DNA of 56,590 nucleotides from Candidatus Poribacteria bacterium (GCA_022822275.1 JAJEBZ010000175.1:1-56590), one strand, 5' to 3'. Positions 45,811-55,228 are shown, counted from the stretch's first letter. The notes: a model not told the origin generated them from the sequence alone. Numbers and translations are program-made.

Positions 45811-47331
45811 CTATAATCCTGCTTGGAATGTATTCATGAGTGTGACGAGTTCATCAACAGATTCTCTGAACATGTCAAGTGCAAAGTTGGGCCATATACC
45901 GAGAACAATGGTAAGAATTCCGAGGGGTACCAAGGTCAGGATTTCACGTTTATTTATTTCTGGCAGTTCTTCATATTTGGGATTGAGCTTTCCGAGGAAG
46001 ACTCTTTGAAGTGTCCATAAGAAGTATGCCGCACCAACAACAATGCCGATTGTAGACAAGATAGTCAATACTTTAAACGTATCAAAAGCACCAAGTAGTG
46101 ATAGTGCTTCACCAACAAAACCGCTCAGACCAGGTAGTCCCAATGATGCCATAAATGCGAGCGTTGTGAAACCTGCGTAGATAGGCATTTTGCCTGCCAA
46201 ACCACCGAACCCGTTTATTTCACGATGGTGTGCGCGGTCATAGAGAACACCGACAAGTAGGAAGAGCATTGCACTGATGACACCGTGATTGAACATCTGA
46301 AGGATAGCACCGCTAACCCCCATAGTATTTCGAGCGGCGAGTCCTAAGATAACAAACCCCATGTGTCCGATACTGGAATATGCGACAAGTTTCTTAAAAT
46401 CGGTTTGTGCCAACGCACAGAAAGAACCATAAACGATATTGACAAACCCAAGAAGTGCCAGACTATTCCCCCAGAAACCTATGCCATTTGAGAAGAAAGC
46501 CATCCCTTCAGGAAACATCGCCATGTTGATTCGCACCAATCCGTAAGTTCCCATCTTTAAAAGAACACCTGCAAGGATAACGCTAATTGCTGTGGGTGCT
46601 TCGACGTGTGCATCGGGGAGCCATGTATGGAATGGGAAGATCGGTACTTTGACAGCAAATCCGATAAAAAAACCGAGGAATACCCAGATTTGGAAGGTTG
46701 GATCAGCGAGGGCATGTCCAGGTGTTCCAGCCAATGTGATGAGTGTTGGAATATCAAACGTCCGTTCACCCGGAATACCACTGCTAAGGTACACTGCTAT
46801 CAATGCAACCAGCATGAGTACACTGCCAAAGAGTGTATAGAGGAAAAATTTGATAGCAGCGTATTCTCTACGGGGTCCACCCCACACACCAATAAGGAAA
46901 TACATCGGTAAAAGGGTGAGTTCAAAGAAAACAAAGAACAGGAAGAGATCCAATGCGGCGAAAAAGCCCAACATCCCTGTTTCTAATAACAGGAACAGTG
47001 CCATGTATGCCTTAATGCCTTTTTCTATGTTCCGCCATGATGCAAGTACACAGATTGGTCCCAAAAGAGCAGTAAGAAGCATGAGCGTTACGCTTAGACC
47101 GTCAATGCCGATATGATAATTGATATTGAATGCATCAATCCAAGGAACACTAACAGCATACTGCGTGTCAGGAGTTGATTTGTAGTCAATAAATAAGTAC
47201 ACTGCAAGTATGAGCGGAATTAGCGTAAAACCCAGCGTGACGCGTTTGATAAGTTCTTCAGAGTCACGGGGTAAGAGTAAGACTACGATCATCCCAAGCA
47301 ACGGGACAAAAATCATTAGAGACAATAACAT
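45811..47331 (-). CDS. nuoM: NADH-quinone oxidoreductase subunit M
   Basis: 506 aa, second antiporter-like subunit. The conserved Glu (FFVFFELTLLPMYFLIG) and Lys (AVKVPIFPFHTWLPDAHVEAPT) are present, as is KLVAYSSIGHMGFVILG. About 14 helices. Lies 50 nt after nuoL and 9 nt before nuoN, giving the usual L-M-N order. Confidence 0.95.
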   Translation of the reverse strand: MLLSLMIFVPLLGMIVVLLLPRDSEELIKRVTLGFTLIPLILAVYLFIDYKSTPDTQYAVSVPWIDAFNINYHIGIDGLSVTLMLLTALLGPICVLASWRNIEKGIKAYMALFLLLETGMLGFFAALDLFLFFVFFELTLLPMYFLIGVWGGPRREYAAIKFFLYTLFGSVLMLVALIAVYLSSGIPGERTFDIPTLITLAGTPGHALADPTFQIWVFLGFFIGFAVKVPIFPFHTWLPDAHVEAPTAISVILAGVLLKMGTYGLVRINMAMFPEGMAFFSNGIGFWGNSLALLGFVNIVYGSFCALAQTDFKKLVAYSSIGHMGFVILGLAARNTMGVSGAILQMFNHGVISAMLFLLVGVLYDRAHHREINGFGGLAGKMPIYAGFTTLAFMASLGLPGLSGFVGEALSLLGAFDTFKVLTILSTIGIVVGAAYFLWTLQRVFLGKLNPKYEELPEINKREILTLVPLGILTIVLGIWPNFALDMFRESVDELVTLMNTFQAGL

Positions 47332-47381
47332 TTAGTGGGAATCCTCCTTATCCCATCAGGACAGTATTTTATGGGTTTCAA

Positions 47382-49559
47382 TTACAATGCCCGGAAAATT
47401 AAGATTATCAAAACGATCCCTCCGAGAACGACGAAGAGATAGGTTTGTATAGCACCTGTCTGTATTCTGCGGATTCTGCCGCCGGCTGCCCATGTAACCT
47501 CTGCGACACGGTTGACGATACCATCAACAACACGATTATCAAAAAAGCCGATAGACGCTGCGAATATTTTCTGTGTTATCGTTGCAACACCGTTGACAAT
47601 GCCATCAATAATAGAAAGGTCAAATTTTGCAAAAAGTCGTGCTTTCCAGACCGTCAGTGTAACTAACACCCCATCGTAAAATTCATCAAAGTAGTATTTG
47701 TTCCAAAAAAGGTTGTAGACCGGGCGGAATGTTGTTGCGACAGCTTCGGCAGAAAACCTTCGTCTATGATAAAACAGCCAAGAGAGCAGTATTCCTAAAC
47801 CGGCAACAATGATAGACAGGACCATAGCGATATTATGTGCAACCTCGTGGGCGTGATGTGCCTTATCAGACTGTTCTGTGTCGGTCCCCCCCTCTTCATC
47901 AGCTGCTTCTGCTTCGGATAATCCGAAGAGTGTGAAGCCGATTTTGGTGTCAGATGGAACATAGGCATGTTGCGGTGCCTGAATATGGGGTTGTGGTGGT
48001 GGTTTCACATAATCTTTGTTGAACCAGAGGTGATTGACGACGGGGAAACTCAAGGCTGCTAAAACTATGAGAGGTACTGTCATCACCCACGGGGATTCGT
48101 GTGCCATATTGTGCATTTCTTGATTACGCGGTTCACCGAAGAATGTCATGAAGATGAGACGGAACATATAGAACGCAGTAATTCCTGCGGCGCAAAGTGC
48201 TATCCCGAACAAAACATAATGATGTATTGAGTTCCATTCCATTGCCCGACCGAGGACACCGCCTAATATCTTATCTTTACTCCAGAACCCTGAAAAGATG
48301 AAAGGAACGCCAGAGATAGACAACGTTGCGATGAGCATAGTAATAAAGGTAATTGGCATCTTACGACGGAGTCCGCCCATATTCCGCATATCTTGGTCAG
48401 GCGGAATTTCAGAACCGTGTTCATGGACTAAACTGTGGTCATGTTCCGCATTGTCTGCATGGTCATCGTCATGATGTGCATGCATGGCGTGAAATGCGTG
48501 GATGACACTGCCAGAACCGAGAAACAGCAACGCTTTGAAAAACGCGTGCGTAGTAAGGTGGAAAAGTCCCGCAACGTAACTGCCAGCACCAATTGCCAAC
48601 ATCATATATCCTAATTGACTAATCGTAGAGTACGCCAAAACTCGCTTTATATCGAATCGAACGATAGCTATGGTCGCGGCGACGATAGCGGTAATACCAC
48701 CGATGTATGCGATTACCAGAGACGAACTCGGTGTCAAAATCGGGAACATTCGAGCAGTGAGATACACACCTGCGGCAACCATCGTTGCGGCGTGAATTAA
48801 CGCACTTACAGGTGTAGGACCTTCCATTGCGTCTGGCAACCATGTATGCAACGGCACTTGTGCTGATTTACCGATAGCACCGCAAAAGATGAGAATACCC
48901 GCGATAGATAGCCACAGCTTGTCGTCAGTTGTGGCAACTGCAGAAAAAATACCACCTTCTCCGTAGAGCGAGAACGTTTTAAAATCAAGTTGCCAAAACA
49001 GTATCATCATGCCGATGAACATACCGACATCACCGACACGTGTTGTCAGGAACGCTTTCTTGCAGGCATTCGCAGCGGAGTCCTTTTCAAACCAAAAACC
49101 GATGAGTAGATAGGAGCAGAGACCAACAAGTTCCCAACCGATATAGATACCGAGCAGGTTATCAGAGACTACCAAAAACAGCATTGAAAAGGAAAAAAGC
49201 GAGAGGTAGGCGAAAAACCTTGGATACCTTGGATCCCCATGCATGTAACCTATGGAAAAGATATGCACAAGACTACTGACCAGTGTAACCACAATCAGCA
49301 TTATCACGGTAACGCTGTCAAGGTAGAACCCCATGGAAAAGGTGATGTTACCGAGCGATATCCAATCAACAGTATGTGGGTCCGGTTTGGGTACTACCTC
49401 TTTTAGGAGGTAAAGCGAACAACCAAGGGCAACAAGCATTGCAGCAGTTGACAAAAGGTCTTGTCGTGGGAAACTCCGTTTTGCCAACCCTAACAACGCG
49501 AAGATTGTAAAGGCTGCAAGTGGAGCAAGTAAGATAATACTAATTAAGGGAACAACCAT
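47382..49559 (-). CDS. nuoL: NADH-quinone oxidoreductase subunit L with His-rich insertion
   Basis: 725 aa, third antiporter-like subunit plus the long lateral amphipathic helix typical of NuoL. The conserved blocks are YIGWELVGLCSYLLIGFWF, AQVPLHTWLPDAMEGPTPVSA and LAYSTISQLGYMMLAIG. Unusual: a loop after FLGSGSVIHA holds HAMHAHHDDDHADNAEHDH, very rich in His and Asp, absent from standard NuoL at this density. A hydrophilic segment near 540-580 (SEAEAADEEGGTDTEQSDK) is also added. Follows nuoK by 11 nt. Confidence 0.95.
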   Translation of the reverse strand: MVVPLISIILLAPLAAFTIFALLGLAKRSFPRQDLLSTAAMLVALGCSLYLLKEVVPKPDPHTVDWISLGNITFSMGFYLDSVTVIMLIVVTLVSSLVHIFSIGYMHGDPRYPRFFAYLSLFSFSMLFLVVSDNLLGIYIGWELVGLCSYLLIGFWFEKDSAANACKKAFLTTRVGDVGMFIGMMILFWQLDFKTFSLYGEGGIFSAVATTDDKLWLSIAGILIFCGAIGKSAQVPLHTWLPDAMEGPTPVSALIHAATMVAAGVYLTARMFPILTPSSSLVIAYIGGITAIVAATIAIVRFDIKRVLAYSTISQLGYMMLAIGAGSYVAGLFHLTTHAFFKALLFLGSGSVIHAFHAMHAHHDDDHADNAEHDHSLVHEHGSEIPPDQDMRNMGGLRRKMPITFITMLIATLSISGVPFIFSGFWSKDKILGGVLGRAMEWNSIHHYVLFGIALCAAGITAFYMFRLIFMTFFGEPRNQEMHNMAHESPWVMTVPLIVLAALSFPVVNHLWFNKDYVKPPPQPHIQAPQHAYVPSDTKIGFTLFGLSEAEAADEEGGTDTEQSDKAHHAHEVAHNIAMVLSIIVAGLGILLSWLFYHRRRFSAEAVATTFRPVYNLFWNKYYFDEFYDGVLVTLTVWKARLFAKFDLSIIDGIVNGVATITQKIFAASIGFFDNRVVDGIVNRVAEVTWAAGGRIRRIQTGAIQTYLFVVLGGIVLIILIFRAL

Positions 49560-49570
49560 ACTTTTACTTT

Positions 49571-49903
49571 TTAACCTTTCAAGGTATCCACTTCGTCTGG
49601 ACGTATGCTTCCGAATTCACGGTAGATAGCGAGAATAATTGCGAGAAAAACTGCTGCTTCAGCGGCAGCGAGGACAATGCCAAAGATAGCGATTATCTGT
49701 CCATCAATGTTCTGAATTATTTTCCCCTCAACTTCTTCAAGTGGAATAACAAAACGTGAAAACGCAGCAAAATTGAGATTACATGAATTGAGTATAAGTT
49801 CAATACCCATGAGAATACTGATAGCGTTGCGCCGAGTCAGTACTGCAAAAATACCGAGTGTAAAGAGAATAGAACTGATGACTAAATAGTGTTGTAGACT
49901 CAT
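49571..49903 (-). CDS. nuoK: NADH-quinone oxidoreductase subunit K
   Basis: 110 aa, three helices, with the two conserved Glu residues in LMGIELILNSCNLNF and LAAAEAAVFLAIIL. The hydrophilic loop (EEVEGKIIQNIDGQ) is about 10 residues longer than the average for the family. Ends 11 nt before nuoL. Confidence 0.94.
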   Translation of the reverse strand: MSLQHYLVISSILFTLGIFAVLTRRNAISILMGIELILNSCNLNFAAFSRFVIPLEEVEGKIIQNIDGQIIAIFGIVLAAAEAAVFLAIILAIYREFGSIRPDEVDTLKG

Positions 49904-49917
49904 TTTTTATCCTAAGC

Positions 49918-49945
49918 GTTGGGTTTCGCTTGCGCTCTACCCAAC
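49918..49945. repeat. GTTGGGT/ACCCAAC palindrome inside the nuo operon
   Basis: Seven-bp perfect arms with a 14-nt loop (GTTGGGTTTCGCTTGCGCTC..) sit in the 72-nt gap between nuoJ and nuoK, the widest gap between subunit genes apart from that between nuoH and nuoI. This looks like a REP-type repeat that inserted without breaking a gene. Confidence 0.6.
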
Positions 49946-49975
49946 CTACGAATTATCCTAAAGGCATAGGGGAGA

Positions 49976-50494
49976 TTAGTCCCGGACCTCCTTGCGTGAA
50001 ATAAGCGCAGCACCGATCAACGCCACTAACAGCAGAACAGAGACGACTTCAAATGGTAACAAAAACTTTTCCTTCAGAATCAGTTCTCCGATACGTTCAG
50101 TTGTCGGAGGGAGTAGTGTTCCGTCATCCGTTCGGTTTTTCCAACCGGGTGTATTCGCGATGACCGTGATCAGCAGCATGAGCAGGGCAAGTGAAATTCC
50201 TCCGCCTAATAATAACTGTCCGCGTTCTATGTGGATACGCATCTCTAACCTTCCGCTTGTCATCATGACACCGAAAAGGATGAGCACCAGAATGCCACCG
50301 ACATAGACAATTACCTGTGTTGCAGCAAGGAAGTCTGCTTGTAGAAAGACATATAATCCTGCTACCCCAAATAACGTTACCATCAGTGCAAACGCCGCGT
50401 GAACAATGTTACGAACAGTGACGACAGCGAATGCTGAGGCAATTGTTATGAGTGCGAATCCGTAAAAAATAAATGTTTTGAGTGTAAATTCCAT
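49976..50494 (-). CDS. nuoJ: NADH-quinone oxidoreductase subunit J
   Basis: 172 aa, five transmembrane helices, with the pi-bulge helix block VIVYVGGILVLILFGVMMTS that links the quinone site to the antiporters. The last helix (LLPFEVVSVLLLVALIGAALIS) is typical. Starts 11 nt after nuoI. Confidence 0.94.
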   Translation of the reverse strand: MEFTLKTFIFYGFALITIASAFAVVTVRNIVHAAFALMVTLFGVAGLYVFLQADFLAATQVIVYVGGILVLILFGVMMTSGRLEMRIHIERGQLLLGGGISLALLMLLITVIANTPGWKNRTDDGTLLPPTTERIGELILKEKFLLPFEVVSVLLLVALIGAALISRKEVRD

Positions 50495-50505
50495 TTATAA
50501 ATTCT

Positions 50506-51225
50506 CTAATCTGCAGCTGCAGTGTTATCCGCTTCGTCTTTATCATACATTTCTTGCTTGTCGAAATTGAAGATTAAGTCTGTGCGGTCAAAACTGGAGT
50601 ATTCAATTCCCTCTAAAGAATCCTTCATAACGAGACATTGTGTTGGACACACTTCCGTGCAAAGTCCACAATACATACAGAGAGACATATCAATATCGAA
50701 CTGGTCAAGATAGAAAACGACAGGATTTCGCGTAACGACACTTGAGATTTCATCTGTAGTAACGGTCTGCGTCCTGCTTTCATCTTCTGATGGTTCTAAG
50801 CGATCGATGACTTCTTGTGGCCCCAGCCGTGTGGTAATATTTGTAATCGTAGCAGCTTCTTCCGACATAATCTTTTTGTCGTCACCTTCAATGATACCGA
50901 TGATTTCGCGTCCATCCTTGAGATGCACGACGTTCATGCTATCCCAGAGTTGTTCACCTTTGGGGAGTTTTGTTCCGGTAATTGTGATACAATCCACAGG
51001 ACAGATCATTTCACACTTTTTGCACCCGATGCAATCCTCAATCCGATTGTAGAGTTGACCACGATACCCTTTCGGAATCTGTCGAACATTCTGTTTTTTC
51101 TCAAAATCGTGTTCGTAAGGATATTGGTGCGTGACGTTGGGTTCAAAGAACTGGCGAATTGTAATCCGCATTCCAACGAGAACGGTATAAACGCCTTTGT
51201 AAATGTTACGTATATATTTGTCCAT
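50506..51225 (-). CDS. nuoI: NADH-quinone oxidoreductase subunit I with enlarged inter-cluster loop
   Basis: 239 aa; carries clusters N6a and N6b between the NuoCD/B side and the electron input. First motif C65-x2-C68-x2-C71-x3-C75 (CIGCKKCEMICP), second C183-x2-C186-x2-C189-x3-C193 (CMYCGLCTEVCP). In ordinary NuoI these motifs are about 40 residues apart; here 118. The additional 75-80 residues (for example IIGIIEGDDKKIMSEEAATI) are acidic. N-terminal amphipathic helix conserved. The 5' end of this gene is duplicated at 51685-51745. Confidence 0.93.
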   Translation of the reverse strand: MDKYIRNIYKGVYTVLVGMRITIRQFFEPNVTHQYPYEHDFEKKQNVRQIPKGYRGQLYNRIEDCIGCKKCEMICPVDCITITGTKLPKGEQLWDSMNVVHLKDGREIIGIIEGDDKKIMSEEAATITNITTRLGPQEVIDRLEPSEDESRTQTVTTDEISSVVTRNPVVFYLDQFDIDMSLCMYCGLCTEVCPTQCLVMKDSLEGIEYSSFDRTDLIFNFDKQEMYDKDEADNTAAAD

Positions 51226-51277
51226 AGTGAATGTTCCTTTGTAGGTCTATAGTTTTCATACCAATAGACGTTGACTA

Positions 51278-51571
51278 TCAACTGTAACCCAATAAATCGA
51301 CAAGAAGCATGAGAAAGAAGGCACTATTAAATCCACAAAAAAACAGGTAAAAATATTTGTTTTTTTGTTTTTCAGTGGCAAAAAAGAAAATTAAGCAACT
51401 GATTCCGAACAATCCGTGTAAAATTATATCTTTTATATCAGTATCCAGACCAATTGGCTTACCGAAAATTATTACAAAAACACCTATCAACATCAAAAAC
51501 ATTGCGGTAAACATCCATTGAAGTTTGCGCTCCGATTTTACAATATCCCAAACAATTTTTACAGTGTTCAT
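51278..51571 (-). CDS. Small membrane protein inside the nuo operon, copy 1
   Basis: 97 aa with about three helices (TAMFLMLIGVFVIIFG, IILHGLFGISCLIFFFA, YFYLFFCGFNSAFFLMLLV). MNTVKIVW start with AGGAG 6 nt upstream. No family recognised and it is not a standard Nuo subunit. About 60 percent identical to copy 2. Lies between nuoH and nuoI, produced by the tandem duplication described in the findings. Confidence 0.75.
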   Translation of the reverse strand: MNTVKIVWDIVKSERKLQWMFTAMFLMLIGVFVIIFGKPIGLDTDIKDIILHGLFGISCLIFFFATEKQKNKYFYLFFCGFNSAFFLMLLVDLLGYS

Positions 51572-51639
51572 AACGCACTCCTGAATTTGTTCAGTAATTT
51601 TTATTCATAAAAACCAATGTATTTATTGTTGATACTTTT

Positions 51640-51745
51640 TTACTGAACTCGGTTGTGATTCCGGTTTTCGTGCATATTTCTTCCAGCAACTGTGTAAACA
51701 CCTTTGTAAATGCTTACGTAATGTATTTTTCCATGACGAATGTTC
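51640..51745 (-). pseudogene. Chimeric scar: nuoI 5' fragment fused to nuoH 3' fragment
   Basis: On the minus strand, 51745-51690 matches the start of nuoI (ATGGAAAAATAC..; MDKYI-like, frame lost after five codons), and 51690-51640 matches the last codons of nuoH (ACAGTTGCTGGAAGAAAT.. to CCGAGTTCAGT). The join is in a shared TACAC(A/C)GTT stretch. It is the inner junction of a tandem duplication. Confidence 0.7.
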
Positions 51746-51799
51746 CCTTGTAGGTCTATAGTTTTTTATCACTATAAATGTTGGTTATCAACTTTAATC

Positions 51800-52075
51800 C
51801 TATAAATTGCCAAGAGCAGCGAAGAACATAGCACTAAAAAATCCACAAAAAAACAGGTAAAAGTATTTGCTTTTTTCGGAGATAAAAAAGAAAATTAAGC
51901 AACCAATCCCGAACAATCCGTTTGTAATTACATTTTTTGTATTAGTTTCCAAACCAATTGACTTGCCGAAGAATACTACAAAAACACTTACCACCATCAA
52001 AAGCATTGCGGCAAGCAGCCATTGAAGTTTGTGATCCGTTTTTACAGCATTCCAAACAATTTTTACAGTGTTCAT
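51800..52075 (-). CDS. Small membrane protein inside the nuo operon, copy 2
   Basis: 91 aa paralogue of the gene at 51278, same start (MNTVKIVWNAVK), same helices (AAMLLMVVSVFVVFFG, NGLFGIGCLIFFFI, YFYLFFCGFFSAMFFAAL). It lacks two residues before KYFYLFF and ends earlier. It lies directly after nuoH. Both copies remain open and similar, so they are probably functional; a complex I-associated role is only suggested by position. Confidence 0.75.
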   Translation of the reverse strand: MNTVKIVWNAVKTDHKLQWLLAAMLLMVVSVFVVFFGKSIGLETNTKNVITNGLFGIGCLIFFFISEKSKYFYLFFCGFFSAMFFAALGNL

Positions 52076-52155
52076 AACGCAGTCCTGATATCGCTTAGCA
52101 AAAATTCTGCTGCTAATAAGATGATGTAGTTTCTATCTGTTGTTAATTCCACATT

Positions 52156-53382
52156 TTAAACTGAACTCGGTTGTGGTTCAGGTTTTCGTGCAAGATTCCT
52201 TCCAGCAACTGTGTATGCACCGATGAGTCCCACATAGATAATTGCACAACTGATTCCGATGCTCCACACATCATCATTTCTAAAAATCAATCCCCAGACA
52301 CCTGTACCTAATATATTAAAGAATGAGATTGGAATAAAGTATTTCCAACATAGGTTCATGAGTTGGTCAACGCGCAGACGTGGCAGTGTCCATCTCAACC
52401 ACATCATGACGAAAACAAGTCCTAATGATTTGATAACAAACCCAGGTAATCCACCGAGAAAATCGTATCCTGGTAAGATACCTTCATATCCACCGAGGAA
52501 CAGTGTTACGCCGATTGCACTTACTGCAAACATATTTGCGTATTCAGCGATAAAGAAGAGTGCAAAACGCATCCCGCTATATTCGGTATGGAATCCTGCG
52601 ACAATTTCCGACTCGGCTTCTGGTAGATCAAACGGTGTTCGGTTCACCTCAGCAATAGATGAAATAAAGAAGATAAAGAATGCAATGAACGTGAAAGGTG
52701 ATCGGAAAATGAGCCATGTGAAAATACCGCCATCTTGACTTCCAACGATTTCACTCATACTCAAACTTTGAACAAGCATTACGACGGTCAAAATAGAGAG
52801 GCCGAGTGGGATTTCATAGCTCACAATTTGTGCAGCTGAACGCAACGAGCCCAACAAAGACCATTTGCTATTTGATGACCAACCCGCCATTATGACTCCC
52901 ATCACAATGACAGAGGAGATCGCCATAATATAGAAGATACCGATATTAAAGTCGCTCACTATGATTTTCTGACTGAACGGTATTGCAGCGAAAACAGCAA
53001 ATGAACATGCAAATATGACATAAGGAGCAAGTAGGAAAAGGAGTTTATCGCCTTGTGGTGGGATGTAGTCCTCTTTGAAGATGAGTTTTATCCCGTCTGC
53101 TAATGTTTGCAGTGTTCCCCAAGGGCCAACACGCATCGGACCTGTTCGGTTCTGAAAACGTGCGGCGACCTTTCGTTCTGCCAATACCAGAACCAAAGGC
53201 AGTAATGGTACAACAGCGACGAAAATACCTGCACATGCCAACATGACAAGGACAGATCCCGACTGTACAGGAAAATCCGGAAATATGGGCAGAATTGTCT
53301 TCTTTACAAAATCGATTGCCCAATTTGTTCCTTCTTGCAAGTTTATTTTTGGCAAAAAACTCTCAGATAGTATTTCTGACAT
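52156..53382 (-). CDS. nuoH: NADH-quinone oxidoreductase subunit H
   Basis: 408 aa, eight or nine helices, builds the quinone cavity. The conserved acidic blocks are present: RTGPMRVGPWGTLQTLADGIKL, SSIAEVNRTPFDLPEAESE and EYSGMRFALFFIAEY. The tail PEPQPSSV is duplicated downstream as a fragment. A longer N-terminus (about 40 residues before the first helix) than in E. coli. Confidence 0.95.
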   Translation of the reverse strand: MSEILSESFLPKINLQEGTNWAIDFVKKTILPIFPDFPVQSGSVLVMLACAGIFVAVVPLLPLVLVLAERKVAARFQNRTGPMRVGPWGTLQTLADGIKLIFKEDYIPPQGDKLLFLLAPYVIFACSFAVFAAIPFSQKIIVSDFNIGIFYIMAISSVIVMGVIMAGWSSNSKWSLLGSLRSAAQIVSYEIPLGLSILTVVMLVQSLSMSEIVGSQDGGIFTWLIFRSPFTFIAFFIFFISSIAEVNRTPFDLPEAESEIVAGFHTEYSGMRFALFFIAEYANMFAVSAIGVTLFLGGYEGILPGYDFLGGLPGFVIKSLGLVFVMMWLRWTLPRLRVDQLMNLCWKYFIPISFFNILGTGVWGLIFRNDDVWSIGISCAIIYVGLIGAYTVAGRNLARKPEPQPSSV

Positions 53383-53426
53383 CTAATCTCCTAACCACAA
53401 GTAAATCTCTCGTCATCACTGATTTA

Positions 53427-54632
53427 CTAACGATCGACTTCTCCCATGACAATATCAATACTGCCGATAATCGCGATAATGTCTGCAACCATCAAACCAC
53501 GACTCAACTCTTGCAGAGCACTTAACGCACTAAAACATGGGGAACGTCCCTTGACGCGTACTGGCTTCGGTGTGCCGTCACTGACGATGTAAAATCCGAG
53601 TTCACCGCGCGGTGCTTCACTGCGGAAATAGATTTCACCTTTTGGCGGACGGACAGCCTTCATTTCTGCCATAACAGGACCGTCAGGTAGACCCTCCGCT
53701 AATATTTGTCGGACAATTTTAACAGATTCTTTCATTTCATCCATGCGTATTTTGTAGCGACTCCAGCAGTCCCCGACAACAGCCCCTAATTCCGGAATAT
53801 TTTTTGCAACAGGCACATCAAAGTCAAATCGGTCATAAATAGAATAGGGTTCGTCCCGCCGCAGATCCCAATCAACTCCTGAACCGCGAAGGTTCGGACC
53901 GGTAGCACCGTAACTGATTGCCATCTCTTCGGACATCACAGCGACCCCCATTGTCCGTTCAGAGAAAATGCTGTTTGCTGTCAATAGATCGTTATATTCG
54001 TCAATCTTCGGTTCAAAATAGTCGAGAAATTCTTTAACCTCATCTAAATAATTTTGCTCATCTACGGAACCGGGCTCCATTGGAATGATTTCAGAGACAC
54101 CACCGATACGAATATAATTATATGTGAGGCGTGCACCACAGATTTTTTCAAATAGCAACAGAAGTCGTTCGCGATCCCGAAAAGCGTAGAGAAACGGTGT
54201 GAATGCTCCGATGTCCATGCCGTAAGTGCCGAAAGATAGGAGGTGGCTTGCAATCCGATTTAACTCGCAGATAAGTATACGTAGATATTCTGCGCGTTCT
54301 GGTACTTCAAAATCCTTTTTTTCATCTGCTTCAAGCAATTTCTCAACAGCAAGGCAAAACCCCCAATTTTGGTTCATCGCAGCAACATAATCCATTCTAT
54401 CAGTAAAGGGAATGATTTGAGGGTAAGAGAGATTCTCGGAGTGTTTCTCAAAACAACGGTGTAGATACCCAATATGTGGAATGGCTTCCCGCACAACCTC
54501 GCCATCTAACCTCAATTCCAGGCGTAACACCCCGTGTGTACTTGGATGCTGAGGTCCCATATTAACTATCATCTCATCCGTGAAGGGTTTGAGTTCAATG
54601 ATTTTTGATTCAGTTTGTTGTGTGCTTTCCAT
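53427..54632 (-). CDS. nuoD: NADH-quinone oxidoreductase subunit D
   Basis: 401 aa, 49-kDa-type subunit lining the quinone site. MGPQHPSTHGVLRLELRLDGE is the classical start; GYLHRCFEKHSENLSY and the C-terminal APRGELGFYIVSDGTPKPVRVKGRSPCF and IIGSIDIVMGEVDR are intact. Not fused to NuoC. 77-nt gap to nuoC. Confidence 0.96.
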   Translation of the reverse strand: MESTQQTESKIIELKPFTDEMIVNMGPQHPSTHGVLRLELRLDGEVVREAIPHIGYLHRCFEKHSENLSYPQIIPFTDRMDYVAAMNQNWGFCLAVEKLLEADEKKDFEVPERAEYLRILICELNRIASHLLSFGTYGMDIGAFTPFLYAFRDRERLLLLFEKICGARLTYNYIRIGGVSEIIPMEPGSVDEQNYLDEVKEFLDYFEPKIDEYNDLLTANSIFSERTMGVAVMSEEMAISYGATGPNLRGSGVDWDLRRDEPYSIYDRFDFDVPVAKNIPELGAVVGDCWSRYKIRMDEMKESVKIVRQILAEGLPDGPVMAEMKAVRPPKGEIYFRSEAPRGELGFYIVSDGTPKPVRVKGRSPCFSALSALQELSRGLMVADIIAIIGSIDIVMGEVDR

Positions 54633-54709
54633 AGAACTGACTATGCTGGTCTGTTATGTCTCTTATATTTTTTATAAATACTATTACTACTACTATTTTT
54701 TACTATTGT

Positions 54710-55195
54710 CTAATAGGGAACACGCATACCTCGGTAGAAATCAGGTTCCATATAATCTTTTCGCAACGGGTACCCCTCCCAATCGTCAGGAAGTAAGATA
54801 CGGCGTAGATCGGTATGCCCTTCAAAGAAAATGCCGTATAGGTCATAAGTTTCGCGTTCGTGCCAATCCGCAGTTTTCCAGATGTGTGAAACAGTTGGAA
54901 GGTGTGCGTCTGTTTTTGGTATGGTTGTCTTCAAAACGACACTATGCCGATGTCGTAAGGAGTGGAGATGATATACAACCGAGAATTCTTCATCCTTTGT
55001 TCCCATATCAACGCCGCTTAGACACATCAAAGAATTGAATGCCAACGAGTCGGTTTCAGCGAGGTATTGACAAACGTTGGCAATAGCTGCGGGGGCGATT
55101 TGAATGTTAGGGTCTCCAGCGAGTTCAGTATCAAAACCGAGGACAGTGTTACCGAACCTGTCAATAAGGGTTTTATAGATTTCTTCCGGGTTCAC
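54710..55195 (-). CDS. nuoC: NADH-quinone oxidoreductase subunit C
   Basis: 161 aa, 30-kDa-type subunit. WHERETYDLYGIFFEGHTDLRRILLPDDWEGYPLRKDY is the family signature near the C-terminus. GTG start. Separate from nuoD, as in most non-enteric bacteria. Confidence 0.94.
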   Translation of the reverse strand: MNPEEIYKTLIDRFGNTVLGFDTELAGDPNIQIAPAAIANVCQYLAETDSLAFNSLMCLSGVDMGTKDEEFSVVYHLHSLRHRHSVVLKTTIPKTDAHLPTVSHIWKTADWHERETYDLYGIFFEGHTDLRRILLPDDWEGYPLRKDYMEPDFYRGMRVPY

Positions 55196-55228
55196 GTATT
55201 ATTCTTCTCCAAATGGGATAGCGTTGTT

